From positions 1 through 38,237 of the forward strand of contig CACLHE010000003.1 of NCBI GenBank assembly GCA_902606665.1: DNA of 38,237 bases, in the 5' to 3' direction. Source of the DNA: an uncultured Pelagibacteraceae bacterium. GTDB taxonomy: Bacteria; Pseudomonadota; Alphaproteobacteria; Pelagibacterales; Pelagibacteraceae. Position 1 is the stretch's first letter. Each line of letters starts with the position of its first letter. Shown piece after piece: positions 15,490 to 25,362 of the stretch. Below the pieces are notes generated by a model. That model worked only from the letters and a program-made list of their open reading frames with translations, did not search any database and was not told the origin of the DNA. The translations under genes were made by a program, and so were the position numbers.

Positions 15490-16178
15490 TAAATGAAAAT
15501 AAATGGGTCAATTCTCTACCTAAAAATTCTACAATACAAAACAAGTCAATAAATCAATTGGATTACGATAGATGGATAAGCACCATCCCAAAGAAAAATG
15601 CTTATAGCTCAATAACAAAATATTCTTTTGTTTTTTGTTTATTTATATGTGGTTTATTATGTGTATCTATTATTAAAAATGAAACCAGAAACTTTCAAAA
15701 AGAAATAAATAATTTAAAAGCTTCCAATAATGTAATTAAATTCAATTTATCACAAGCGATTTTAGATAATGAGGTAATTAAATCACCAGAAAATGTATCT
15801 CGATTAGCCAAAAAATATTTGAGTGATGAGTTTCTACCTTATAAAAGATCACAAATCGAAATGTTAAATAATTCTAAAAAAAATATTGAAACAAAAAAAA
15901 TAAAAAATACTTCAAATAATGTTAAATCTCAGATTAAAAAAAATATTATAAAGAGAAAAGAAGATATAGCTAAACTAAAAGTATTATATTCAAATCCAGA
16001 TACGATACCAAACGAAATAAGAAAACAAGTTACGAAAGAAATAAAAGAGAAAAAAACTGAAATAAAAACTATGTACCAAGCACCTAAAGAAACATTTACT
16101 ATTGAAAAAATTGCAAAATGGAGCTCAGTTCAAGTTGTCAAAGCTATTCTTGGTATGCCCATCATACCAGGAAGATAG
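15486..16178 (+). CDS. ftsL: FtsL-like divisome protein (assigned mainly by position)
   Basis: A 230-aa bitopic protein. About 45 cytoplasmic residues precede one membrane segment (YSFVFCLFICGLLCVSII, about 47-64) and a coiled-coil-prone periplasmic region ('NFQKEINNLKASNNVIKFNLSQ'), followed by 'SPENVSRLAKKYLSDEFLPYKRSQI', an LxxLAxxxL-type segment seen in FtsL. The remaining ~110 residues are very Lys-rich, and the C-terminus carries 'KAILGMPIIPGR'. FtsL is normally about 100-130 aa, so this is long. Position between rsmH and ftsI, with the right topology, is the main support. FtsL forms a complex with FtsB and FtsQ that activates FtsWI. Confidence 0.7.
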   Translation: MINENKWVNSLPKNSTIQNKSINQLDYDRWISTIPKKNAYSSITKYSFVFCLFICGLLCVSIIKNETRNFQKEINNLKASNNVIKFNLSQAILDNEVIKSPENVSRLAKKYLSDEFLPYKRSQIEMLNNSKKNIETKKIKNTSNNVKSQIKKNIIKRKEDIAKLKVLYSNPDTIPNEIRKQVTKEIKEKKTEIKTMYQAPKETFTIEKIAKWSSVQVVKAILGMPIIPGR

Positions 16179-16184
16179 TTTTTA

Positions 16185-17900
16185 ATGAAAAATAAAAAAA
16201 AAACTTTTTATTTTGAAGATTATAACGATTACGAATTTTCAGATAGTAAAAAAAATAATAAAATAAAGATTTCTTTAAATAGAGTAGCTTTTTTATCTTT
16301 TATTTTTTTTAGTTTAATACTCATTTTTGGTATAAAAATTATCTATTTATCTTTGTCACCTGAAAAAAGTTTTTATAAAAAATATGCAAAAGGAGAATTT
16401 CAAAAAGAAAGAAGAGATATTGTTGATAGAAATGGATCAGTTTTAGCAACAAATGTAACTCTTTATGATGTAGGAGTAAGGCCAAAACTATTAAACAAAA
16501 AGGAAAAAAAAAACTTACTTATTAAACTAGGTGTATTATTTCCAGAACTTAACTTAGCTGATATTCAAAATAAATTAGATAAAGAAGATTTTTTTTCAAT
16601 TGGAAAAAGATTAACGCCAAAAGAAAAAGATCAATTTTGGTTGATGGGTAATAAAGCTTTTGTTTTTGATCCAAAACCTTCTAGAATTTACCCTCAACAA
16701 AATCTCTTTAGCCATATATTGGGGCAGACGGATGATACAAATAATGGCATCTCAGGAATAGAAAAATTTTTTAATGAAAAATTAAATGATAAAGAAAAGA
16801 TCAACTCATCTCTGCGTTTGACTTTAGATTCAAATTTGCAACATTTAATTAGAAATGAATTAGTAAAGGCAGAAAATATTTTCTATAATGTAGGGAGCGG
16901 TGCAATTTTGATGAATGTTGAAAATGGCAACATACTTTCTCTGGTATCATTGCCAGATTATGATCTTAATAGACGCGTTTTAATCGATGATAATATTTAT
17001 TCAAATAAAATTACCCTTGGTGTTTATGAGCTAGGATCAGTGTTTAAGACTTTTACAATAGCCGCAGGTTTGGAAAATAAAGTTATAGAAACAAACACAG
17101 TATTTAAAAATTTAGAAAATAGTCTGAAATGCGATAAGTATACAATAAGTGAACATGATAAATTACCAAAAAATTTAAATACTGAACAAATATTAATTCG
17201 CTCCTCTAATATTGGTGCAGTTAGAATAGCTCAAAAAATTGGTATAGAAAAATATAGAAATTTTTTAAAAATCTTAGGTATACTTGACACAATTAAATTT
17301 GATCTAGAAGAAATTGGAACCCCTCTCTCGTTCAGGTGGGGAAAATGTAAACTTGCAACAACATCATATGGGCACGGTATTACGACTACTCCTCTTCAAC
17401 TAGCCAAAGCTTATGCTATTTTAGGTAATGGAGGATATAAAATTGACCCATCGATTGTTTTAAATAAAATAAATTCTTCTAAAAAAAAGGAACAGTTGAT
17501 TTCTAACAAAACTAGTAACGAAATAAATTCAATGCTAAGAAAAGTTGTGAACCTTAATGAGGGAACGGCAAATTTTGCAAATGTCGAAGGTTACGAAGTT
17601 GCTGGCAAGACTGGGACAGCAGTAAAGTATAATTCAAAAGAGAAATTAAACACATTCGTATCTCTCTTTCCTTCCACAAAGCCAAAATATGTACTACTTG
17701 TAATGTTGGATGAACCAAAATCTGCACCAAACTATATTTATGAGTTTCCACCATCATTAAAATTTCCAAAAGGATACAAATATAAAGGTGAAATGAGAAA
17801 TACCTCAGGCTGGAATACAGTTGTTGTTGCAGGCAAAATTATAGAAAAAATTGGTCCAATTTTAGCCATAAATAACTTAGAAGCTTCCAAAAGTTTTTAA
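16185..17900 (+). CDS. ftsI: FtsI (PBP3), septal peptidoglycan transpeptidase
   Basis: Class B penicillin-binding protein, 571 aa, that cross-links septal wall with FtsW. A single membrane anchor lies about residues 31-55 ('VAFLSFIFFSLILIFGIKIIYLSL'). The pedestal domain includes 'RRDIVDRNGSVLATN' and 'RIYPQQNLFSHILGQTDD'. The transpeptidase has SxxK in 'GSVFKTFTIAAG' around 285, SxN in 'IRSSNIGAVRIA' and KTG in 'VAGKTGTAVKYN'. Every catalytic motif is present. It lies 6 bp after ftsL and abuts the murE-murF fusion without a gap. Confidence 0.97.
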   Translation: MKNKKKTFYFEDYNDYEFSDSKKNNKIKISLNRVAFLSFIFFSLILIFGIKIIYLSLSPEKSFYKKYAKGEFQKERRDIVDRNGSVLATNVTLYDVGVRPKLLNKKEKKNLLIKLGVLFPELNLADIQNKLDKEDFFSIGKRLTPKEKDQFWLMGNKAFVFDPKPSRIYPQQNLFSHILGQTDDTNNGISGIEKFFNEKLNDKEKINSSLRLTLDSNLQHLIRNELVKAENIFYNVGSGAILMNVENGNILSLVSLPDYDLNRRVLIDDNIYSNKITLGVYELGSVFKTFTIAAGLENKVIETNTVFKNLENSLKCDKYTISEHDKLPKNLNTEQILIRSSNIGAVRIAQKIGIEKYRNFLKILGILDTIKFDLEEIGTPLSFRWGKCKLATTSYGHGITTTPLQLAKAYAILGNGGYKIDPSIVLNKINSSKKKEQLISNKTSNEINSMLRKVVNLNEGTANFANVEGYEVAGKTGTAVKYNSKEKLNTFVSLFPSTKPKYVLLVMLDEPKSAPNYIYEFPPSLKFPKGYKYKGEMRNTSGWNTVVVAGKIIEKIGPILAINNLEASKSF

Positions 17901-20750
17901 ATGCTTTTAGGTCAATTATTAAAATCAGTAAATAAAAAATATCAAACAATAGATGTTAGAGGTATTTCTTTTAACAGTTTAAGTGTTAAAAAAAAATATT
18001 TGTTTTTTGCAATTGAAGGAAACCAAACATCAGGAAATAAATTTGTTAATGAGGCTATAAAGAAAGGAGCTTCAGCAATTATAAGTACAAGAAAAATACA
18101 ATATAAAAACTACGGAATACCTATAATTTTAGTTAGAGATGTTAGAAAAAGTCTTGCAGAAGCATGTTCAAATTTTTACATAAAAAAACCTAATAATATA
18201 ATTGCAGTTACTGGCACAAACGGAAAATCATCTGTAGCACATTTTTTTTATCAAATACTTAATTTTAATAAAATTTCTGGAGCTTCAATTGGAACTTTAG
18301 GAATACTTTCAAAAAAATACAAAAAAAAGACGAATTTAACATCAATGGACCCTTTGCAATTAAATAAAAATCTTTCAATTTTATCAAAAAAAAAAATTAA
18401 AAATGTAATTTTAGAAGCATCAAGTCATGGCCTAGAACAAAAAAGACTAGATAATTTAAAGATAAAAACAGGAATTTTTACCAACCTCAGTCATGATCAT
18501 CTAGATTATCATAAAAATATGAAATCCTATTTTAATTCAAAAATGTATTTATTTAAAAATTTACTAAGCAAAAAATCCAAAATTATTACCGATGAAAATA
18601 ATAAAGAATTTAGATTTATAAAAAAAATTGCAAAAAAAAGAAAAATAAAAATGATTACGATAGGTTCAAAGACAGGAAATATTAAAATTCTAGGTGTTAA
18701 ATATAAAAAAAATAATCAGATAGTTAATTTTTCTATTAATTCAAAAAATTATACTATAGAAATACCTTTGATAGGTTATTTTCAGTTAAAAAATTTATTT
18801 ATGGCTGTTTTGGCAGCATCTCTATTTAGATTAAATATAAATAAAATTTTTAGTCAATTACATAAAATTAAACCAGTTCCTGGTAGATTAGAATGTGTGG
18901 GGAGTTTAAATAATAATTCCAATATCGTAGTAGATTTTGCACACACCCCGGAAGCTTTAGAACAAAGCTTAATTTCTTTAAAAAAGCAATTTAAAAATGA
19001 AATTATAATAGTGTTTGGATGTGGCGGTGAGAGAGATAAAAAAAAAAGATTAGTTATGGGTAGAATTGCTAGCAAATATTGTCGAAAAATTTTTATTACA
19101 GATGATAATCCAAGAAATGAAAATCCTAAAAAAATAAGGGATGAGGTCATGAAGGGTTGCAAGAAATCTGCAGTGAGCATAGGAAGTAGAAAAAAGGCAA
19201 TAAAAACAGCAATTAAAGAAATTAAATTTAACGAAACACTTTTGATAGCAGGAAAAGGTCATGAGGAAACCCAAAATTATGGAAAAAAAATTATAAATTT
19301 TTCAGATAAAAAATTAATAAAGAAGATTATTAACAAGAGAAAATATCATAAAAAAAAATATGATTATAAAGATTTTCTGCTTAAAAAGGCTTTTTTTAAT
19401 AATAATATAAATAAAGTTAATTATAATGGAGTTTCAATTAATACGAAAACTTTAAAAAAAAATAATTTATTTTTTGCTATCCGAGGAAAAAATATGGACG
19501 GACATAATTTTGCAAAAGAGGCAGCAAAAAAAGGTGCAGTAAGAATAGTCGCAAGTAGAAAAATAAAAAAACTTCCTAAAAATAAAGTTATTACAGTTAA
19601 AAATACTTTTTCTTCATTAAATAATTTAGCAAAAATTACTAGAGATTTTTCTACTGCCAAAATAATAGGAATAACGGGTAGTACAGGTAAAACTACTCTA
19701 AAAAATCTTGTAAGTTTTGCTCTAAAAAACTATGGAAAGGTTTACCACTCTCCACATTCTTATAACAATAGATTTGGAGTACCACTTAGCATTTCTAATT
19801 TGAGCAATAATATTGATTATGGAGTATTTGAAATTGGTATGGATAAAAAGGGTGAAATAAAAAATTTATCAAGAATTGTTAAGCCTGAAATCGCAGTTAT
19901 TACAAATATTTCAGGTGCTCATTTCAAAAATTTTAAGACATTAAAAGATATAGCAAGAGCTAAAGGTGAAATTATTGATAATATTACTAAAGGAGGTAAT
20001 TTAATTTTAAATAAAGATGATAAGTTCTTCACTTTTTTATCAAATATTGCAGAAAAAAACAAAATCAAAGTAACCACTTTCAGTTTAAAAAAGAAATCTG
20101 ATATTTATTTATCAAGTATTAAAAAAATGAGGAATCACAATAGATTAAAAATATATATAAATAATAAAATTTTTTATTTTAATATAAAACACTCAACTAA
20201 TAATTTTATACAAAATATACTAGCCTGCGTCTCTATAATGTCTGTTTTGAATTTAAATTTTAAAAGAATGAAAAATAATTTTTTTGATTTTAAAATTCCC
20301 GAAGGTAGAGGTGATATTATAACTGTAAAAAAATTTAATAAGAAATTTAAATTTATTGACGAAAGTTATAATGCAAATCTTTTATCTATGACATCAGCAA
20401 TTAATAATATGAATTATTATAAATTTATAAAAAATAATAGAAGAATAGTCTTTTTGGGCGATATGTTAGAACTTGGAAGCAAGTCTAAAAAAACTCACAA
20501 GGTTTTGTCAAAAGTAATTAATAAAAGCAAAATTGATAAAGTATTTGTTTACGGAAGGCATATAAAAGAAACTTTCAAACGTTTAAAACCAAACAAAAAA
20601 GGTAAAGTATTTGCAAATATAAAGGAAGCAAATGATCACTTTAGTAAAATATTAACCAATAACGACCTACTTATGGTAAAAGGATCCAATGCAACGGGTT
20701 TAAATCAGTTTTCAAAAAATATTAAAAAAGGTCAAATTAGTGCTATATAA
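17901..20750 (+). CDS. murE-murF: Bifunctional MurE-MurF: tripeptide and pentapeptide-forming Mur ligases
   Basis: A single 949-aa ORF carrying two complete Mur ligases. The N-half (about 1-480) is MurE, which adds meso-diaminopimelate to UDP-MurNAc-L-Ala-D-Glu: P-loop 'VTGTNGKSSVAH' near 104-115, the substrate-site 'EASSHGLEQKRLDNL', 'YFNSKMYLF' with the carbamylated-lysine position, and 'DDNPRNENP', the DNPR motif for meso-DAP. The C-half (about 490-949) is MurF, which adds D-Ala-D-Ala: P-loop 'IGITGSTGKTTLKN', 'SYNNRFGVPLSI', 'DESYNANLLSM' and 'VFLGDMLELGSKS'. No stop or frameshift separates the two halves. MurE-MurF fusions are known in some other bacteria such as Bordetella. It overlaps mraY by 11 bp. 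Confidence 0.95.
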   Translation: MLLGQLLKSVNKKYQTIDVRGISFNSLSVKKKYLFFAIEGNQTSGNKFVNEAIKKGASAIISTRKIQYKNYGIPIILVRDVRKSLAEACSNFYIKKPNNIIAVTGTNGKSSVAHFFYQILNFNKISGASIGTLGILSKKYKKKTNLTSMDPLQLNKNLSILSKKKIKNVILEASSHGLEQKRLDNLKIKTGIFTNLSHDHLDYHKNMKSYFNSKMYLFKNLLSKKSKIITDENNKEFRFIKKIAKKRKIKMITIGSKTGNIKILGVKYKKNNQIVNFSINSKNYTIEIPLIGYFQLKNLFMAVLAASLFRLNINKIFSQLHKIKPVPGRLECVGSLNNNSNIVVDFAHTPEALEQSLISLKKQFKNEIIIVFGCGGERDKKKRLVMGRIASKYCRKIFITDDNPRNENPKKIRDEVMKGCKKSAVSIGSRKKAIKTAIKEIKFNETLLIAGKGHEETQNYGKKIINFSDKKLIKKIINKRKYHKKKYDYKDFLLKKAFFNNNINKVNYNGVSINTKTLKKNNLFFAIRGKNMDGHNFAKEAAKKGAVRIVASRKIKKLPKNKVITVKNTFSSLNNLAKITRDFSTAKIIGITGSTGKTTLKNLVSFALKNYGKVYHSPHSYNNRFGVPLSISNLSNNIDYGVFEIGMDKKGEIKNLSRIVKPEIAVITNISGAHFKNFKTLKDIARAKGEIIDNITKGGNLILNKDDKFFTFLSNIAEKNKIKVTTFSLKKKSDIYLSSIKKMRNHNRLKIYINNKIFYFNIKHSTNNFIQNILACVSIMSVLNLNFKRMKNNFFDFKIPEGRGDIITVKKFNKKFKFIDESYNANLLSMTSAINNMNYYKFIKNNRRIVFLGDMLELGSKSKKTHKVLSKVINKSKIDKVFVYGRHIKETFKRLKPNKKGKVFANIKEANDHFSKILTNNDLLMVKGSNATGLNQFSKNIKKGQISAI

Positions 20751-21825
20751 TTTTTTAACTTCTTTAGTAGATCAATTTTCTATATTTAATGTTTTTCGAT
20801 ATTTAACCTTTAGAACAGGACTTTCAGTAATATCTTCAATGATAATAGTTTTTGTGGTTGGAGGACCTTTTATAAGATTTATTGAATCTCATAAAATTAC
20901 AGGCCCTATAAGAGATGATGGTCCCATAGGTCATATAGTTAAAAAAGTTGGTACGCCTACAATGGGAGGCTTACTCATTCTTATTGGGATACTTTTTGGT
21001 ACTTTGTTATGGGCTGATTTAAATAATATTTATATTTGGGTCTTGATAACTGTTGCAACCAGTTTTGGTTTACTCGGAGCCATTGATGATTACTTGAAAA
21101 TAAAACACAAAAACTCAAGGGGAATATCATCTGGAATGAAAATTTTATTCCAAATTTTACTTTCATTGATCGCAGTCCTTTTATTAATGAAATTTGGGGA
21201 TAATGATCATTTAAAAAATCTATACTTTCCTTTTTTTAAAAATTTAGTAATTCATTTAGGGTTATTTTTTATTCCTTTTGGTATTTTTATTATTGTTGGT
21301 TCTTCTAATGCTGTGAATTTAACTGATGGTTTAGACGGTTTAGCAACCGTACCAGTAATGCTCGTTGCTTTATCCTTTACACTAATTTGTTATGTTACTG
21401 GTAATACTGTTTTTTCAGAATATTTAAAAATACCCTACATAGCAAATGTTGGAGAAGCTTCTATTTTTTGTGGATCTGTCGTTGGATCATGTTTGGGTTT
21501 TTTGTGGTACAACGCTCCACCTGCAAAAATTTTTATGGGAGACACAGGATCTCTTTCTTTAGGAGGGTCTTTGGGAGCTGTAAGTATAATTTCTAAACAT
21601 GAAATTGTGCTGGCAATTATTGGAGGACTATTTGTACTCGAAACAGTTTCAGTTATTATTCAGGTTATTTCTTTTAAGCTTACTGGAAAAAGAGTTTTTA
21701 TGATGGCTCCTCTACATCACCACTTTGAAAAAAAAGGATGGGCCGAATCTACTGTTGTTATTAGATTTTGGATTATATCTATAATTTTAGCATTAATAGG
21801 TTTAGCCACGCTGAAATTAAGATAG
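20740..21825 (+). CDS. mraY: MraY, phospho-MurNAc-pentapeptide transferase (lipid I synthesis)
   Basis: Inner-membrane enzyme, 361 aa, that transfers phospho-MurNAc-pentapeptide to undecaprenyl phosphate. The start is GTG at 20740 (LYNFLTSL follows, the canonical MraY beginning), inside the murE-murF 3' end. About ten membrane segments are visible. Motifs are 'TPTMGGLLIL' near 71-80, 'IDDYLKIKHKNSRG' with the catalytic DDxxK pair near 110, 'NAVNLTDGLDGLA' near 190, 'MGDTGSLSLGG' near 265 and the 'HHHFEKKGW' motif near the C-terminus. All family active-site residues look intact. murD follows by 3 bp. Confidence 0.98.
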   Translation: MLYNFLTSLVDQFSIFNVFRYLTFRTGLSVISSMIIVFVVGGPFIRFIESHKITGPIRDDGPIGHIVKKVGTPTMGGLLILIGILFGTLLWADLNNIYIWVLITVATSFGLLGAIDDYLKIKHKNSRGISSGMKILFQILLSLIAVLLLMKFGDNDHLKNLYFPFFKNLVIHLGLFFIPFGIFIIVGSSNAVNLTDGLDGLATVPVMLVALSFTLICYVTGNTVFSEYLKIPYIANVGEASIFCGSVVGSCLGFLWYNAPPAKIFMGDTGSLSLGGSLGAVSIISKHEIVLAIIGGLFVLETVSVIIQVISFKLTGKRVFMMAPLHHHFEKKGWAESTVVIRFWIISIILALIGLATLKLR

Positions 21826-21828
21826 TAA

Positions 21829-23142
21829 ATGGTCTCTTTACAAAAATATCAAAACAAAAAGATTGCCATATACGGCATGGGCTTAACTGGATTATCAACA
21901 GCGAGATTTTTAAAAAAATCAGGTGTAAAGATATTTTGTTGGGATGATAATATCAAAGTAAGAAATAAAATAAAAAATTTAAAACTACCTCTTAAAAAAT
22001 TCTGGCAAAACAAAAATATAGTTGATAACATTGTTGTAAGCCCAGGCATAAATGTAAACAAATGCAAGATAAAAAATTATCTAAAGAAAAATCTAATTAA
22101 AATAATTACTGATTTAGATCTGTTTTTTGATCTAAATAAAAAGGGTTTAATTATTTCTGTTACAGGAACCAATGGAAAATCTACTACCTGTAAGATAATT
22201 GAAAAAATTTTAAAGATTGCAAAATATAATGTTTTCACATTAGGAAATATCGGCAAACCTATTTTATCTTTTAATAAAAACAAAAAAAAAAGTGTTTTTA
22301 TAATTGAGGTTTCTTCATATCAGCTTCAGTACTCAAAATTATTCCGTTCTAACCATGCAGCCATATTAAATATTTCTCCCGATCATCTAGAAAGACATAA
22401 AAATTTAAAAAATTATATAAAGATTAAGTCAAAAATATTTTTTGCACAAAATAAGTCAGATTATTCCTATATAAATTCATCAAATAAATATTCAAAAATA
22501 ATAAAAAGAATATTTAAAAAAAATAAGCTAAAATCAAAATTAATCCCAATCAATAGTCTGAATAGAAATTTTTTAATTAATAATATAAATAATAAATATT
22601 TTAACAGTAAAGGAAATATTGAAAATATGACTTTTGCAATTAAAATAGCTAAAAAACTTAAAGTTAAGGAAAGTTTAATTATTAAGGCTTTAAACAGATT
22701 TAAAGGGCTTCCACACCGTCAGGAAATTTTATTTTCAAAAAATAATTTATTATGCATCAACGATTCAAAAGCAACAAGCTTTGAAGCCTGCCAACAATCT
22801 TTGTCAAATTATCAGCAAATTTATTGGATAGTAGGTGGCTTGCCTAAGCATAAAGATCAAATTTATTTAAAAGGTATTAAACAAAGAATTGTAAAAGCAT
22901 ATATTATTGGAAAAAGTATTTCATTTTTTAAGAAACAAATTGGAAAAGACGTAGCAGTTTCAGTTTCTAAAAATATGAAAACTGCGATAAATAATATTTT
23001 TAAAGATATAAAATTAAATAAGCATTCGAGAAAAACTATATTATTAAGTCCGAGCGCTGCATCATTTGATCAATTCAAAAATTTTGAAGATAGAGGAAAT
23101 TACTTCAAAAAAGTAATAAAAGAAAAACTAAAAGGAAATTAA
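21829..23142 (+). CDS. murD: MurD, UDP-MurNAc-L-Ala:D-Glu ligase
   Basis: Cytoplasmic Mur ligase, 437 aa, that adds D-glutamate. The N-terminal Rossmann domain begins 'KIAIYGMGLTGLSTARFL'; the ATP P-loop is 'SVTGTNGKSTTCKII' near 109-121; 'VIEVSSYQLQYSK' and 'NISPDHLERHKN' are the substrate and metal motifs; 'NDSKATSFEACQQSL' and 'LLSPSAASFDQFKNFEDRG' are MurD-specific C-terminal signatures. The protein is Lys/Ile/Asn rich like its neighbours. It abuts ftsW with no gap. Confidence 0.96.
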   Translation: MVSLQKYQNKKIAIYGMGLTGLSTARFLKKSGVKIFCWDDNIKVRNKIKNLKLPLKKFWQNKNIVDNIVVSPGINVNKCKIKNYLKKNLIKIITDLDLFFDLNKKGLIISVTGTNGKSTTCKIIEKILKIAKYNVFTLGNIGKPILSFNKNKKKSVFIIEVSSYQLQYSKLFRSNHAAILNISPDHLERHKNLKNYIKIKSKIFFAQNKSDYSYINSSNKYSKIIKRIFKKNKLKSKLIPINSLNRNFLINNINNKYFNSKGNIENMTFAIKIAKKLKVKESLIIKALNRFKGLPHRQEILFSKNNLLCINDSKATSFEACQQSLSNYQQIYWIVGGLPKHKDQIYLKGIKQRIVKAYIIGKSISFFKKQIGKDVAVSVSKNMKTAINNIFKDIKLNKHSRKTILLSPSAASFDQFKNFEDRGNYFKKVIKEKLKGN

Positions 23143-24288
23143 ATGTTTAGTTTTGGCAGAGAAAATACTGGTCTAATAGCAAAATGGTGGAGAAATGTAG
23201 ATAGACAAATTTTATTTTTATTTATTTTTCTTTTACTGTTAGGATTATTCTTTTCTTTTTCATCAACTACATCAGTGATGTCTGAAAAGATGAACAAGGA
23301 AACATATTTCTTTTTTATTAAGCATTTAATTTTTGTTTCTTTTTCATTACTTTTAATATTTTTTATTTCAATTCAGGATAAAGATAAATTAATCAAATTT
23401 TTAACTTATTTATTTTTTGTTTCAATAGCACTTTTATTCCTAACTCTTTTAATTGGTGTAGAAATAAAAGGTTCTAAGAGGTGGCTAGCTTTCGATCCCC
23501 TTCCAAGATTTCAACCGGTCGAATTATTAAAACCATTATTTATAATTTTTGCTGCTAAAATTATAATTCTTAATGAAAAATCTAATATATATAAAAGGTA
23601 CCTTTATTCTTTTTTAATTTTACTGTTAATTATGATGATTTTAGTAAATCAACCAGATCTAGGACAAACTTTTTTGTTAACATTATCGTGGATTACAATG
23701 ATATTTGTTTCAGGATTTAATATGTATTTATTAGCAGTATTAGGTTTTACATTTGCAATTACGGTTACTCTTCTAATATTTTTTTTGCCAGAAAAGTTTG
23801 GTTATGTGATCTATAGAGTTAATATATTTTTAGATCCAAAATCAGGAGATAACTTTCAATCTCAAAAAGCGCTGGAGGCGATTAAACAGGGTGGCTTAAC
23901 CGGTCAAGGTATGGGAGAAGGTATTTTAAAAGATAGAGTGCCCGAAGCACACACTGATTATATTATTGCTGTAATCTCTGAAGAGTTTGGAGCAATATTT
24001 GTTTTATTTATTGTAATTATATTTTTATTTATTGGTTACAAGGTTTTAAATAAGGTTTTTGCTGGTAATAACGAATTTCTAAAACTAGCTTTAGTTGGTC
24101 TGGTTACTCTATTAATAATTCAAACTTTTATTCATATAGGTGTCAATATTAGGTTATTTCCAACAACAGGTATGACTTTACCTTTTTTAAGTTACGGAGG
24201 TTCTTCTCTTGTTGGAAGTTCTATAATAGCAGGAATAATTTTAAATTTTACCAGAAAAGATTCTACAAGGTATTTCAAAAATGAGTAA
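23143..24288 (+). CDS. ftsW: FtsW, SEDS-family septal peptidoglycan glycosyltransferase
   Basis: Polytopic inner-membrane protein, 381 aa, with about ten hydrophobic segments. SEDS proteins polymerise lipid II and FtsW works with FtsI at the septum. Motifs are 'GSKRWLAFDPLPRFQPVELLKP' near 105-128, 'VNQPDLGQTFLLTLSW', the periplasmic loop 'SQKALEAIKQGGLTGQGMGEG', the 'HTDYIIAVISEEFG' segment with the catalytic aspartate, and 'TGMTLPFLSYGGSSLVGSS' near the C-terminus. The short N-terminal cytoplasmic tail starts MFSFGRENTGLIAKWW. It overlaps murG by 8 bp. Confidence 0.96.
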   Translation: MFSFGRENTGLIAKWWRNVDRQILFLFIFLLLLGLFFSFSSTTSVMSEKMNKETYFFFIKHLIFVSFSLLLIFFISIQDKDKLIKFLTYLFFVSIALLFLTLLIGVEIKGSKRWLAFDPLPRFQPVELLKPLFIIFAAKIIILNEKSNIYKRYLYSFLILLLIMMILVNQPDLGQTFLLTLSWITMIFVSGFNMYLLAVLGFTFAITVTLLIFFLPEKFGYVIYRVNIFLDPKSGDNFQSQKALEAIKQGGLTGQGMGEGILKDRVPEAHTDYIIAVISEEFGAIFVLFIVIIFLFIGYKVLNKVFAGNNEFLKLALVGLVTLLIIQTFIHIGVNIRLFPTTGMTLPFLSYGGSSLVGSSIIAGIILNFTRKDSTRYFKNE

Positions 24289-25360
24289 AAAAATAATATT
24301 TTCTGGCGGAGGAACAGGCGGCCATATATTTCCAGCTATCAATTTAATGAAACATTTTTTTGATAAAAAGTACAACGTTGTATTAATTACAGATGATAGA
24401 GGGAACAATTTTATTCAAAAAAATTCACAATTTAAATCTTATATATTAAATACAGATACACCTACAAATAAAAATTTTTTTAAAAAATTTTTTTCTTATA
24501 TTCTAATTTTTTTTGCAATTATTAGATCGATCTTCATTATAAAAAAAGAAAAACCAGATTTAATATTTGGATTGGGAGGTTATGTATCTTTTCCCATTTG
24601 TTTTGCATCAAGATTCTTTAATATACCATTGATTATTTATGAGAATAATATGGTTTTTGGCAGAACAAATAATTATTTATCATCTTTTTCAAAAAAAATT
24701 CTTATAGCAAAAAAATTAGAAAAAGAATTTTATGAAAAATATAAAAATAAAACTTTTGAGGTGGGTTCAATTTTAGATAAAAATATTATTAATTATTCAA
24801 GTTTTAAAGAAGATATGAATAATGAGAAATTTGTAATATTAGTTCTTGGAGGAAGCCAAGGAGCGGAAATATTTGCAAACATTATCCCCCAGGTTTTAAA
24901 AATGATCAAAGAATCTGGTTATAAAGTAGAAATTAATCAACAATGTTTAAAAAATCAAAAAAATTATTTAATAGATTTTTATAATAAGATTAATATTAAA
25001 AATTACATTTTCGAATTTGATAAAGATATTTTAGAACTTGCCAAGTCTTCAAAGCTAGCAATTACAAGATGTGGAGCTTCCACAACCGCAGAACTAGTTC
25101 ATACACTTACACCTTTTATTGCTGTACCTTTGCCACATTCAATTGATAATCATCAGCATTTAAATGCTAAGTATTATGAACAAAAAGGCTGTTGTTGGAT
25201 TTTAGAGCAAGGAGATTTTAATATTCAAAATCTTTTTAATTTAATTAAACAAAATATAGAAAATAAAAGTAGATTACAAAATATACGCGAAAATATGAAA
25301 AAAAATTTTAACAAAAAAGTTTATGAAAATGTTGAAAATGAAATTAAGGAATTTATTTAA
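24281..25360 (+). CDS. murG: MurG, lipid II-forming GlcNAc transferase
   Basis: Peripheral inner-membrane GT28 enzyme, 359 aa, that adds GlcNAc to lipid I to make lipid II. Motifs are 'FSGGGTGGHIFPAINL' at residues 6-21, 'GLGGYVSFPICFASR' near 95-110, 'ENNMVFGRTNNYLS', 'VLGGSQGAEIFANIIP' at the domain junction, 'AITRCGASTTAEL' and 'VPLPHSIDNHQHLNA', which contacts the nucleotide sugar. The start overlaps the ftsW stop by 8 bp. Length and order match the family. Confidence 0.96.
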   Translation: MSKKIIFSGGGTGGHIFPAINLMKHFFDKKYNVVLITDDRGNNFIQKNSQFKSYILNTDTPTNKNFFKKFFSYILIFFAIIRSIFIIKKEKPDLIFGLGGYVSFPICFASRFFNIPLIIYENNMVFGRTNNYLSSFSKKILIAKKLEKEFYEKYKNKTFEVGSILDKNIINYSSFKEDMNNEKFVILVLGGSQGAEIFANIIPQVLKMIKESGYKVEINQQCLKNQKNYLIDFYNKINIKNYIFEFDKDILELAKSSKLAITRCGASTTAELVHTLTPFIAVPLPHSIDNHQHLNAKYYEQKGCCWILEQGDFNIQNLFNLIKQNIENKSRLQNIRENMKKNFNKKVYENVENEIKEFI

Positions 25361-25362
25361 AT

